Below the pieces are notes generated by a model. That model searched no databases. It saw only the letters and a program-made list of their open reading frames with translations, and was not told the origin of the DNA. 6,684 nt of DNA. Origin: Clostridiales bacterium (lineage in GTDB: Bacteria; Bacillota; Clostridia; Lachnospirales; Lachnospiraceae). The stretch's first letter is position 1; every line of letters begins with the position of its first letter. Of this stretch, positions 1 to 6,684 are shown piece after piece. The translations under genes and the position numbers were made by a program. The stretch spans positions 1 through 6,684 of the forward strand of contig JAJUHH010000166.1 in assembly GCA_029267975.1 (NCBI GenBank). The letters are read 5' to 3'.

Positions 1-1
1 C

Positions 2-3000
2 AGTACGGCAAAGATTATGGACAGCTTTCCAAATAGTGTACTGTCCTTCACCAAGAGAGAGCATCGCTGGATGCGGGGAGACTGGCAGCTGCTGCCCTGG
101 CTTTTTATGAAGAAGGACAAGGACGGAAGAAGCTTATGTGCCCTGGCAAAATGGAAGATTTTTGATAACCTGCGTCGGAGCATGGTACCCATCAGCAAGA
201 CTTTATTTATCATAATTAACCTGGCACTGTTTCCAAGGGCATATTACCTATGGTTACCTTTGGTTTTCTTTAATGACGCCTTCAATCTGATCATCCAGCT
301 CTTTGCGGTATTGATGCAGAAGCTCTTCCGGCCTAAGCTGGCGCTGGTTTATAAGAGCTTCCTGAAAGATCTGGGGATCATTCTTGAACGGGCCTTTTTG
401 GAATTTACAATCACACCTTACCGGGCTTATGTTGCAGCGGATGCAATCATCAGAACCTTATACAGGGTATTTATCAGCAAGAAGAATCTGCTTCGCTGGA
501 ACACGGCGGAAGCGGTGGATGCTTCTATTATCAATAAACGTCAGGGTTACTTTATGACTATGTGGTGCTCTCAGCTGGCTGCGGCAGTCCTTTTACTCCT
601 ATTATTCCTTCGTCCTTTGACATTGCCCGCCATTGTGCTGACCATTGCTGTGTTAATCGACTGGGGAATCGCATTTGAACTTGCTTATCGGATCAGTCAG
701 CCCATCAAGCTGCTTCTGCGGGACAAGACACAGGACAGGGAATTGCTGCTTGAGACAGCTCGCAGGACCTGGCAATTCTTTAAAGAGCTTTCCACCAGGG
801 AAAATAACTGGCTTTGTCCGGATAATTATCAGGTATCCCAGGTGGAGAAGATCAGTGATAAGACCTCGCCTACCAATATTGGACTTCAGTTTCTGGCAAT
901 TTTATCTGCCAGGGATTTTGGCTTTGAGACCCTGTCTGCCACGGTGCAAGCCTTGGAGAACCTGATGGATACGGTGCAGAAGCTCTTAAAATGGAAGGGC
1001 CACTTATATAACTGGTATCATATTCAGACCCTGGAAGTCCTAAATCCTGCTTATATTTCTACGGTAGACAGCGGTAATTTTTTCGGACATTTACTAGCGG
1101 TAAAGAATGGTTTGCTGGAGATGATGGACAGTCCCATCTATCCGGAACATTTCCTGTCTGAGCTTAGGGTAAAGGTGCATAAGAGCGAGAAGGAGCTGCA
1201 GGTACACTTTGGGGAGCAGGAAAAATATCATCTAAAGGCCAGCTATAGCAGTATCGGAGCGCTGATCGAGGATTTTGGGGATATGTGGGAAGAACTTGAC
1301 AACAGGGATCTAAGACCTGTTGAGGAATTCCGGCATACCAGGGACCTCATGCTCTTTATTGATAGTATCGCCAATGAGGCCTCTTCCCTGAAGCTAAAGG
1401 AGGTTAGCTTCTCCTCCCGCCCGACCCTGAAAGGACTGGCGGACAATGGGAATAAATATGCAGTACACTTGATCAATCAGATGCGCAGCATCATACACAG
1501 GATAGATTCCTTACTTGCCAATGCTGATTTTGGCTTTTTATTTAACGAGAAAAGAATGCTCTTTCATATCGGCTATCATGTGTCCTCCCATATGCTGGAC
1601 GAAGGCTGCTATGACCTGATGGCATCAGAGTGTGCCCTGACCAGTCTCCTGGCCATTGCCAAAGGGGAGATTCCCTTTAAGCATTGGTACAAGCTGGGAC
1701 GGCCGCTGACGATTGTGAAGGGCATCCCCTGTTTTGTGTCATGGAGCGGTACCATGTTTGAATTCCTGATGCCCAATCTGGTATTTAAGGAATATGAGGG
1801 CTCAGTTTATGCGCAGACTGCCAAGGCTGCAGTATTGCAGCATATGTGCTATGCAAAGGAGGCAGGGATCCCCTGGGGTATCTCTGAGTCTCAGTACTAC
1901 CGTTTTGATCTTAATTCCAATTATCAATATAAGGCTTTTGGTGTACCAAAGATCAGACTGCAGCCGGTACGCAAGAATTCTCTGGTGGTTGCACCCTATG
2001 CAACTATGCTGGCACTGGATGTTGCGCAGGAGGAGTGTATAAAGAATTTAAAGAGATTGCAGGAACTGGGAACCTTCGGTGAATTTGGTTTCTTCGAAGC
2101 CATTGATTTTAATGTACCAAATTCCGTGGAGATGACTCCCTATTGTATCGTGAAGTCCTATATGGCTCATCACCAGGGGATGACACTGGCTGCCATCAAT
2201 AATTATCTTCATGACGGTATCCTAAGAGAGCGCTTCCATGCAGAAACCATGATTAAGGCTGCTGAGGTATTACTGGAGGAGAAAAGGCAGTCCCATCTCA
2301 TCTCCATTGCCAAGCGGGGTTATACCATTAAGATCGGAAAGCCTCTGTTTAAGGAAGATATCTATAACAATCGCTATGTGGGCCATGTGCAGACGGGCGA
2401 TCCGGTGGCCAACTATCTCTCCAACGGCAGATATTCCTTAATGATTACTTCCGATGGAGATGGCTTCAGCAAGTATGATGACCGGATGATCTATCGCTGG
2501 CGCTCGGATCTTTATGCCAATACAGGACATTATATTTATATTAAGGATGTGAGACAGGGGAAGCTTTGGAGTACTACCTACCATCCAACCAGGGTAGAAC
2601 CGGAGGAATACCAGGTGGTGTTCAGCCCCCATAAGGCGGAATTTAAACGAAGAGACGGAGTCATCTCTACCCATATGATTGTCAGTCTGGATGCGGATCA
2701 TAATTTTGAGCTTCGTAAGGTAACCATCTCCAACCATGGAAATGAGGAAAAGCAGCTGGAGGTAAGCAGTTACCTGGAGCTTGTGGATGATACCCATCTT
2801 GCGGAGCTGAGCCATCCGGCCTTTAATAAGCTCTTTATGGAGGGAGAATATCTGGAGGAGCAGGAGGTATTTTTGGCCAAGAGGCGAAGAAAGAAGGAAA
2901 GCGACTATCCTTATGTGATGCACCTGGTAAGATCAAGTACCAAGCTGTGCCGCAGAGTAGAATATGAATATGACAGAAAGCGTTTCATCGGTAGAAATCA

Positions 3001-3766
3001 GACCTTGGAGAATCCGGAGTCTCTTGTTCACAGCATCGGCTTCTCCAACCAGGCAGGCTTCTGCAACGATCCCATTATGAGCCTTCGTGTGGAACTTAAG
3101 CTGGCAGCAGGGGAGACAGCCTGTATTACCTTTGTTACCGGTGTATGCAGCAGCAAGGAGGAGGCAATTAAGATTGCCGGAGAGCTCAGTGTCGGCTATC
3201 GCATTGATGATATTCTGGAGAAATTTAGGCTCCAGAAGGAGCTGGAATTAAAGTATCTGGAGATCACCAGAACACAGCTGAATGCCTTCCAGGATCTCAT
3301 CAGTCCGATTTACTATAACTGCGGGACTTATCGCGGTCCTATTGAGAATATACGCCGTAACTTTAAAAATCAAAGCTTTTTATGGAGGTTCGGTGTATCA
3401 GGCGATAATCCCATCCTGCTTCTTAAGGTGGCTTCTACCTTTGAGGAGCGGATTATCAAGGATGTACTAAAGGCATATGAATACCTGAGAATTAATCGGG
3501 TTATGGTGGACTTGATCATATTGATCGATTCCAAGCAGGGCTATCTGCAGGAGGTGGATGATCTGATCAATGATATGACCAGCTCCCTGCGGATCTATGA
3601 TTCCGGAAGCGAGAAACCCAGCTTCTTTACCCTTCACACCTATCAGATGATACCGGCAGAGATTGACCTGCTTTATACCGTTGCAAGGGTGGTATTCTCA
3701 GAGAAGTCAGGAATTTATTTTACCAATAATAAAGAGAGTCAATATGAGCTTCTTGAAGAGTATTAG
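2..3766 (+). CDS. ndvB: Cyclic beta-1,2-glucan synthase, GT84 C-terminus + cyclisation domain + GH94-like beta-sandwich (5' partial)
   Basis: Membrane enzyme that makes cyclic beta-1,2-glucan from UDP-glucose at the cytoplasmic face. The frame is open to the window edge and the family match begins at once, so the ATG at 17 is internal and the true start lies upstream. Residues counted from that ATG: the GT84 end motif KREHRWMRGDWQLLPW (13-28) with the R-x-x-R-W-type signature; hydrophobic segments around 57-100 and 182-220, about four passes; a GH189/glucoamylase-like cyclisation domain about 262-770, with KTSPTNIGL (282-290), VDSGN (350-354), SECALTS (537-543), WGISES (620-625), NYQYKAFGVP (635-644) and YMAHHQGM (715-722); candidate catalytic glutamates E538 and E624. 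A GH94-type beta-sandwich follows (about 785-1045: GDPVANYLSNGRYS, DDRMIYRWRSD, HPAFNKLF), then a helical tail with LWRFGVSGDNP (1122-1132). It stops where classical NdvB would run on into the GH94 catalytic part, which is the next gene, 29 nt downstream. The family is confident; the symbol is by family resemblance only. Confidence 0.9.
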   Translation, partial: STAKIMDSFPNSVLSFTKREHRWMRGDWQLLPWLFMKKDKDGRSLCALAKWKIFDNLRRSMVPISKTLFIIINLALFPRAYYLWLPLVFFNDAFNLIIQLFAVLMQKLFRPKLALVYKSFLKDLGIILERAFLEFTITPYRAYVAADAIIRTLYRVFISKKNLLRWNTAEAVDASIINKRQGYFMTMWCSQLAAAVLLLLLFLRPLTLPAIVLTIAVLIDWGIAFELAYRISQPIKLLLRDKTQDRELLLETARRTWQFFKELSTRENNWLCPDNYQVSQVEKISDKTSPTNIGLQFLAILSARDFGFETLSATVQALENLMDTVQKLLKWKGHLYNWYHIQTLEVLNPAYISTVDSGNFFGHLLAVKNGLLEMMDSPIYPEHFLSELRVKVHKSEKELQVHFGEQEKYHLKASYSSIGALIEDFGDMWEELDNRDLRPVEEFRHTRDLMLFIDSIANEASSLKLKEVSFSSRPTLKGLADNGNKYAVHLINQMRSIIHRIDSLLANADFGFLFNEKRMLFHIGYHVSSHMLDEGCYDLMASECALTSLLAIAKGEIPFKHWYKLGRPLTIVKGIPCFVSWSGTMFEFLMPNLVFKEYEGSVYAQTAKAAVLQHMCYAKEAGIPWGISESQYYRFDLNSNYQYKAFGVPKIRLQPVRKNSLVVAPYATMLALDVAQEECIKNLKRLQELGTFGEFGFFEAIDFNVPNSVEMTPYCIVKSYMAHHQGMTLAAINNYLHDGILRERFHAETMIKAAEVLLEEKRQSHLISIAKRGYTIKIGKPLFKEDIYNNRYVGHVQTGDPVANYLSNGRYSLMITSDGDGFSKYDDRMIYRWRSDLYANTGHYIYIKDVRQGKLWSTTYHPTRVEPEEYQVVFSPHKAEFKRRDGVISTHMIVSLDADHNFELRKVTISNHGNEEKQLEVSSYLELVDDTHLAELSHPAFNKLFMEGEYLEEQEVFLAKRRRKKESDYPYVMHLVRSSTKLCRRVEYEYDRKRFIGRNQTLENPESLVHSIGFSNQAGFCNDPIMSLRVELKLAAGETACITFVTGVCSSKEEAIKIAGELSVGYRIDDILEKFRLQKELELKYLEITRTQLNAFQDLISPIYYNCGTYRGPIENIRRNFKNQSFLWRFGVSGDNPILLLKVASTFEERIIKDVLKAYEYLRINRVMVDLIILIDSKQGYLQEVDDLINDMTSSLRIYDSGSEKPSFFTLHTYQMIPAEIDLLYTVARVVFSEKSGIYFTNNKESQYELLEEY

Positions 3767-3780
3767 TCTTTCATGGCAAG

Positions 3781-3787
3781 AGGAGGG
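3781..3787 (+). promoter_or_regulatory. Ribosome binding site deciding the TTG start of the GH94 gene
   Basis: AGGAGGG lies 8-9 nt upstream of the TTG at 3796, an ideal Shine-Dalgarno sequence and spacing. The next in-frame candidate, ATG at 3814, has only a GAGGAG ending 3 nt before it, too close to serve well. This supports the TTG start and independent initiation of the second gene, probably with some coupling to the gene just upstream. Confidence 0.8.
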
Positions 3788-3795
3788 AGAGGGCT

Positions 3796-6222
3796 TTGAA
3801 AACAGAGGAGCAGATGTATGAGTATTTTAACGGCTTCGGAGCATTTGTAGAAGGCGGCAGGGAATATGAGATACTGCTGGAGGGCAGCAACCGTCCTCCG
3901 GCGCCCTGGATTAATGTAATTGCCAATAAACTATTTGGCTTTCAGATCTCGGAATCCGGCGCCGGCTTTACCTGGAGCGTTAACAGCAGAGAGTATAAGC
4001 TGACCCCCTGGTCCAATGATCCGGTAAGTGATCGGGCTTCTGAGGGGATCTATATTATGGATGAGGTCACGGGAGAGGTCATGACACCAATGTCTCTGGG
4101 CAGAAGCGACAAAGGAACTTATCGGGTGAGGCACGGCTTTGGTTATTCCAAATTCCTGCATGAGGAGGACCTGCTTAGTCAGGAGCTGACGGTATTTGTG
4201 CCCCTGGAGGAGACAGTGAAGCTTTGGAAGCTGACCCTGACCAACCGCTCGGATAAGGTCAAATACCTAAGTCTTACCTATTATGTCGAATGGGTACTGG
4301 GAACGCAGAGGGAGCAAACAGCTCCCTATATCCTTAGCTACTATGACAATGAACATGAATATCTTGGGGCTAAGAATATCTATACCATGAATTTTCAGAA
4401 TAACAATGCCTTTCTGTTCTCCAACGAGATGATCATCGGCTACACCGGCGACCGACAGGAGTTTATGGGACCCAAGGGAAATATCATAGAACCCCGGGGA
4501 GCAGAGGTGAAGCTTAGCAACAATACCGGTGTATGCTATGATCCCTGTGGAGCAATCCAGGTATCTGTAGCAGTGCAGCCCCAGGAAAGCAAGACGGTGA
4601 TCTTTGGCTTGGGGCAGAGCAGCAGCCTCAATGAAATGCACCGCATCCGCTATAAATATAAGGAATTGGCAGCAGTGGAGGCAGAGCTTAATAAGGTAAG
4701 GGCTTACTGGGACAGGCTGCTGGGGACGGTGCAGGTGCAGACCAAGAACAGGGCGGTTGATATTCTGGTAAACGGCTGGCTCTTATATCAGTCGGTATCC
4801 TGCCGTATTAATGCCAGAGCAGGCTTCTATCAATGCGGTGGTGCCTATGGATACCGGGATCAGCTGCAGGACACCCTGGCTTTGCTTCTGACAGAGCCCG
4901 GGATACTGCGTAAGCAGATACTCATCGCCTGCAGCAGGCAGTTTGAGGAAGGAGACGTGCAGCACTGGTGGCATCCCCCTATGGGTGTTGGCGTCAGAAC
5001 CAGAATATCTGATGATCTTCTATGGTTGCCCTACTGTACAGCGGCCTATATCCGCAGTACCGGGGATAGCAGTATCCTGAAGGAAGAGGTAGCCTATATC
5101 AAGGGACCAATCTTAAGTGAAGAGCAGCATGAGATCATGTTTACCCCGGAGGTTTCGGAGCTTAAGGAAAGTGTATATGAACACTGTAAGAAGACCATTG
5201 AGAAAACAAAGCTGGGAGAGCATGGCTTACCCCTCATGGGTGGCGGTGACTGGAACGATGGTATGAATGAAGTGGGTATACAGGGAAAGGGGGAGAGTGT
5301 CTGGCTGGCTTGGTTCTTCTATACCCTGCTTGGAGATTTCATTCCCCTTTGTTATCAGGAGGGGGATACGGACTATGCAAGAGAGCTTGAGACCAAAAGA
5401 GAAACACTCCTGCAAAGTATTGAGGCTCATACCTGGGACGGGGACTGGTATCTGCGCGCCTTCTATGATGACGGCAGCAAGCTTGGTTCCAAGGAAAATG
5501 ATGAATGCAGAATCGATTCCATTAGTCAGTCCTGGAGCGTCATCTCCGGTGGAGCAAGTCCGGAAAGGGCAAGAAGGGCAATGCAGTCAGCCTGGCGCTA
5601 TCTGGTAAGAGAAGAGGACGCGCTGTCTTTGCTTCTCGCACCCCCCTTTAATAAGACCAAGAAAAACCCAGGCTATATCAAGAATTATATCCCAGGGATT
5701 CGTGAGAACGGGGGGCAATATACCCATGCAGCAGTATGGCTTGCCATTGCAACAGCCAAACTGGGGAATAGAACGGAAGATCAAAGTGTCTTAAATATGG
5801 CCAACACCTTATTCACCATACTCAATCCGATCCTGATTACCCAGAACAGGAAGGATGCCCTGCGTTACGAGAAGGAGCCTTATGTCATGACAGCGGATAT
5901 TGCTCTCAGTCCGCCCTATACCGGACGGGGAGGCTGGAGCTGGTATACCGGCTCTGCAGGCTGGATGTATCAGGGACTTCTGCACTGGTTTTTGGGAATT
6001 CGCAAGGAGGGAAAGGAACTGATCATTGACCCGGCAACCCCTGCTTCCTTTGGTGATTATACGCTTGTCTATAAATTTGGTTCAACCCTGTATGAGATCA
6101 AAGTGGAAAGCAGGAGCAAGGGTATCTTAAAAACCGAAAGGCTAACCCTGGATGGAAAGCAAATACAGGGTAATCGGGTAGCTTTGGTGGAGGATGGAGG
6201 CAGGCATACGATAATTGTTTGA
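3796..6222 (+). CDS. Stand-alone GH94 glycoside phosphorylase, the detached C-terminal part of a cyclic beta-1,2-glucan synthase
   Basis: Inverting phosphorylase of family GH94. By context it probably phosphorolyses beta-1,2-linked glucans to glucose 1-phosphate and so controls chain length for the synthase encoded just upstream. Domains: N-terminal beta-sandwich about 8-275 (YFNGFGAF, PPAPWINVIAN, FGFQISESGAGFTWSVNSRE, LTPWSNDPVSD, YVEWVLG), helical linker about 278-312, alpha/alpha-barrel about 313-735, short C-terminal beta domain to 808. Active-site signatures are intact: YRDQLQD (353-359), HWWHPP (390-395), RTRISDDLLWLPY (401-413), GGGDWNDGMNEVG (482-494) with D488 the expected general acid and W486 a sugar-binding residue, YIPGIRENGGQYTHAA (631-646) with H644 an expected phosphate ligand, and GRGGWSWYTGSAGW (710-723). 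The length, 808, is close to cellobiose phosphorylase, but the sequence reads like the NdvB C-terminus rather than cellobiose or chitobiose phosphorylase. No signal peptide or membrane segment, so cytoplasmic. TTG start chosen from the RBS at 3781-3787. A free 1,2-beta-oligoglucan phosphorylase role is the main alternative. Confidence 0.88.
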   Translation: MKTEEQMYEYFNGFGAFVEGGREYEILLEGSNRPPAPWINVIANKLFGFQISESGAGFTWSVNSREYKLTPWSNDPVSDRASEGIYIMDEVTGEVMTPMSLGRSDKGTYRVRHGFGYSKFLHEEDLLSQELTVFVPLEETVKLWKLTLTNRSDKVKYLSLTYYVEWVLGTQREQTAPYILSYYDNEHEYLGAKNIYTMNFQNNNAFLFSNEMIIGYTGDRQEFMGPKGNIIEPRGAEVKLSNNTGVCYDPCGAIQVSVAVQPQESKTVIFGLGQSSSLNEMHRIRYKYKELAAVEAELNKVRAYWDRLLGTVQVQTKNRAVDILVNGWLLYQSVSCRINARAGFYQCGGAYGYRDQLQDTLALLLTEPGILRKQILIACSRQFEEGDVQHWWHPPMGVGVRTRISDDLLWLPYCTAAYIRSTGDSSILKEEVAYIKGPILSEEQHEIMFTPEVSELKESVYEHCKKTIEKTKLGEHGLPLMGGGDWNDGMNEVGIQGKGESVWLAWFFYTLLGDFIPLCYQEGDTDYARELETKRETLLQSIEAHTWDGDWYLRAFYDDGSKLGSKENDECRIDSISQSWSVISGGASPERARRAMQSAWRYLVREEDALSLLLAPPFNKTKKNPGYIKNYIPGIRENGGQYTHAAVWLAIATAKLGNRTEDQSVLNMANTLFTILNPILITQNRKDALRYEKEPYVMTADIALSPPYTGRGGWSWYTGSAGWMYQGLLHWFLGIRKEGKELIIDPATPASFGDYTLVYKFGSTLYEIKVESRSKGILKTERLTLDGKQIQGNRVALVEDGGRHTIIV

Positions 6223-6294
6223 GAGTATGTTTGATCATTATGCGAAAGGTTTGTCTGTAAATTCCTTATTCTATAAAAGTAGACCTTAGTAAAT

Positions 6295-6339
6295 GGAGTG
6301 TAGTGTGATTATGCGTACTACACTCCTATGATTTTTATT
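6295..6339 (+). terminator. Rho-independent terminator after the glucan synthase operon
   Basis: Perfect 10-bp inverted repeat GGAGTGTAGT (6295-6304) and ACTACACTCC (6317-6326). The stem can extend inward by two G-U pairs and one G-C pair, leaving a 6-nt loop. A T-rich stretch TTTTTATT (6332-6339) follows, five bases after the stem, slightly further than ideal. It sits 72 nt after the GH94 stop codon and before the promoter of the next gene, so it most likely ends the operon transcript. Confidence 0.72.
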
Positions 6340-6399
6340 GGATAAAAATTAGTTGAATAGTAATTCCCATAAAGGTATCAGGCAGTAAACAATTTGCCA

Positions 6400-6429
6400 T
6401 TGGAGTTTCCATTTTATGTATGCTATAAT
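6400..6429 (+). promoter_or_regulatory. Extended -10 housekeeping promoter for the downstream gene
   Basis: A perfect -10 TATAAT (6424-6429) is preceded by TG at 6421-6422, giving the extended -10 form TGCTATAAT. The -35 is weak: TTGGAG at 6400-6405 with an 18-base spacer. A better-looking TTGCCA at 6394-6399 is 24 bases away, too far. The extended -10 can compensate for the poor -35. The predicted transcript start near 6436 gives a leader of about 25 nt before the ATG at 6461. No clear operator was seen. Confidence 0.65.
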
Positions 6430-6448
6430 ATAAAAAAGGAAATTTCAA

Positions 6449-6457
6449 GGGAGGGAG
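6449..6457 (+). promoter_or_regulatory. Ribosome binding site for the gene starting at 6461
   Basis: Purine-rich GGGAGGGAG, with a GGAGG core at 6450-6454, lies at good spacing before the ATG at 6461. It decides the start of the downstream reading frame and argues that this frame is a real gene. Confidence 0.7.
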
Positions 6458-6460
6458 CGG

Positions 6461-6684
6461 ATGCATTTACTTCATCCATTTCATTTTACCTTCCACTGTG
6501 AATGCAAAATACGCGATATCAATGACCGGGAATCCACGGTGAGGTATACCTTAGATACGAATATTCGCCTGGGTGAATTATTTTTTCTAAATAAGCTATA
6601 TCTACAGCATAAGTATAATAAAATCATCGAGGATATGATTAAGAAAGATGACAATATAAAGGACTATGAAATTATTAAATCTGA
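6461..6684 (+). CDS. Unrecognised protein, N-terminal 74 residues (3' partial)
   Basis: I do not recognise the family. The frame runs open from an ATG with a good ribosome binding site and extended -10 promoter to the window end, giving 74 complete codons. The first 15 residues, MHLLHPFHFTFHCEC, contain four histidines and two cysteines, a possible but unproven metal-binding cluster. The rest is hydrophilic and looks alpha/beta, with a basic lysine-rich stretch (about 52-64) and no signal peptide or membrane segment. By hand count this part is about 32% GC, well below the genes upstream, which are near half GC in lines I sampled. It is set apart from the glucan operon by a terminator and its own promoter, so no shared function should be assumed. 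Confidence 0.6.
   Translation, partial: MHLLHPFHFTFHCECKIRDINDRESTVRYTLDTNIRLGELFFLNKLYLQHKYNKIIEDMIKKDDNIKDYEIIKS

Noticed and set aside
17..19. ATG at 17 as the true start of the synthase
   Set aside because: The family match begins at once, the frame is open to the window edge, no convincing Shine-Dalgarno precedes it, and a GT84 domain cannot begin at its end motif.
2438..2923. 161-codon open frame on the minus strand
   Set aside because: It lies wholly inside the strongly conserved beta-sandwich of the synthase, has no recognisable domain and is best explained as a shadow of that coding sequence.
3754..3800. Programmed frameshift joining the two genes
   Set aside because: There is no slippery heptamer or homopolymer in the 10-nt overlap of open frames, and the downstream gene has its own strong ribosome binding site.
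5267..5608. 113-codon open frame on the plus strand inside the GH94 gene
   Set aside because: It overlaps the catalytic barrel in another frame, and the GH94 frame carries unbroken family motifs across it.
6251..6340. Possible small RNA from a weak promoter (TTGTCT, TATAAA) ending at the terminator hairpin
   Set aside because: The spacer is only 15 bases and the -10 is imperfect; the hairpin is explained more simply as the operon terminator.
6381..6398. Imperfect palindrome GGCA...TGCC upstream of the extended -10 promoter, possible operator
   Set aside because: Only four base pairs match, which is expected by chance in a stretch of this length.

Overview
The window suggests a low-to-mid GC Bacillota genome, most likely a Clostridia/Lachnospiraceae-type anaerobe. 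The hints are AGGAGG-type ribosome binding sites, a TTG start, a TGNTATAAT extended -10 promoter and protein sequence that reads like clostridial members of its families. This taxonomic guess is inference; there is no rRNA or marker gene to fix it.

Layout: (1) 2-3766, plus strand, is the 3' part of a very large gene for a cyclic beta-1,2-glucan synthase (NdvB/ChvB/Cgs family). The window opens inside the GT84 glycosyltransferase domain at its R-x-x-R-W-type signature. It continues through about four membrane segments, the glucoamylase-like cyclisation domain (GH189-type) and a first GH94-type beta-sandwich with a helical tail. (2) 3796-6222, plus strand, is a complete 808-residue GH94 phosphorylase. 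It corresponds to the C-terminal catalytic part of a classical one-piece NdvB, but is encoded here as a separate polypeptide with its own ribosome binding site and TTG start, 29 nt after the first gene's stop. (3) 6223-6460 is non-coding. It holds a hairpin terminator with a perfect 10-bp stem (6295-6326) and then a promoter for the next gene. (4) 6461 to the window end is the 5' part of an AT-rich gene whose product I do not recognise.

How the genes work together (established for the family, inferred here): the synthase polymerises glucose from UDP-glucose into a linear beta-1,2-glucan, the middle domain closes it into a ring by transglycosylation, and the GH94 part trims chains by phosphorolysis to set ring size. 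In Brucella and Agrobacterium all three activities sit in one protein of about 2,800 residues. Here the phosphorylase part is a separate subunit, and the cut falls inside the C-terminal phosphorylase-like half, leaving one beta-sandwich on the synthase. That is the most interesting point of the window. No mobile element, RNA gene or CRISPR array was seen.
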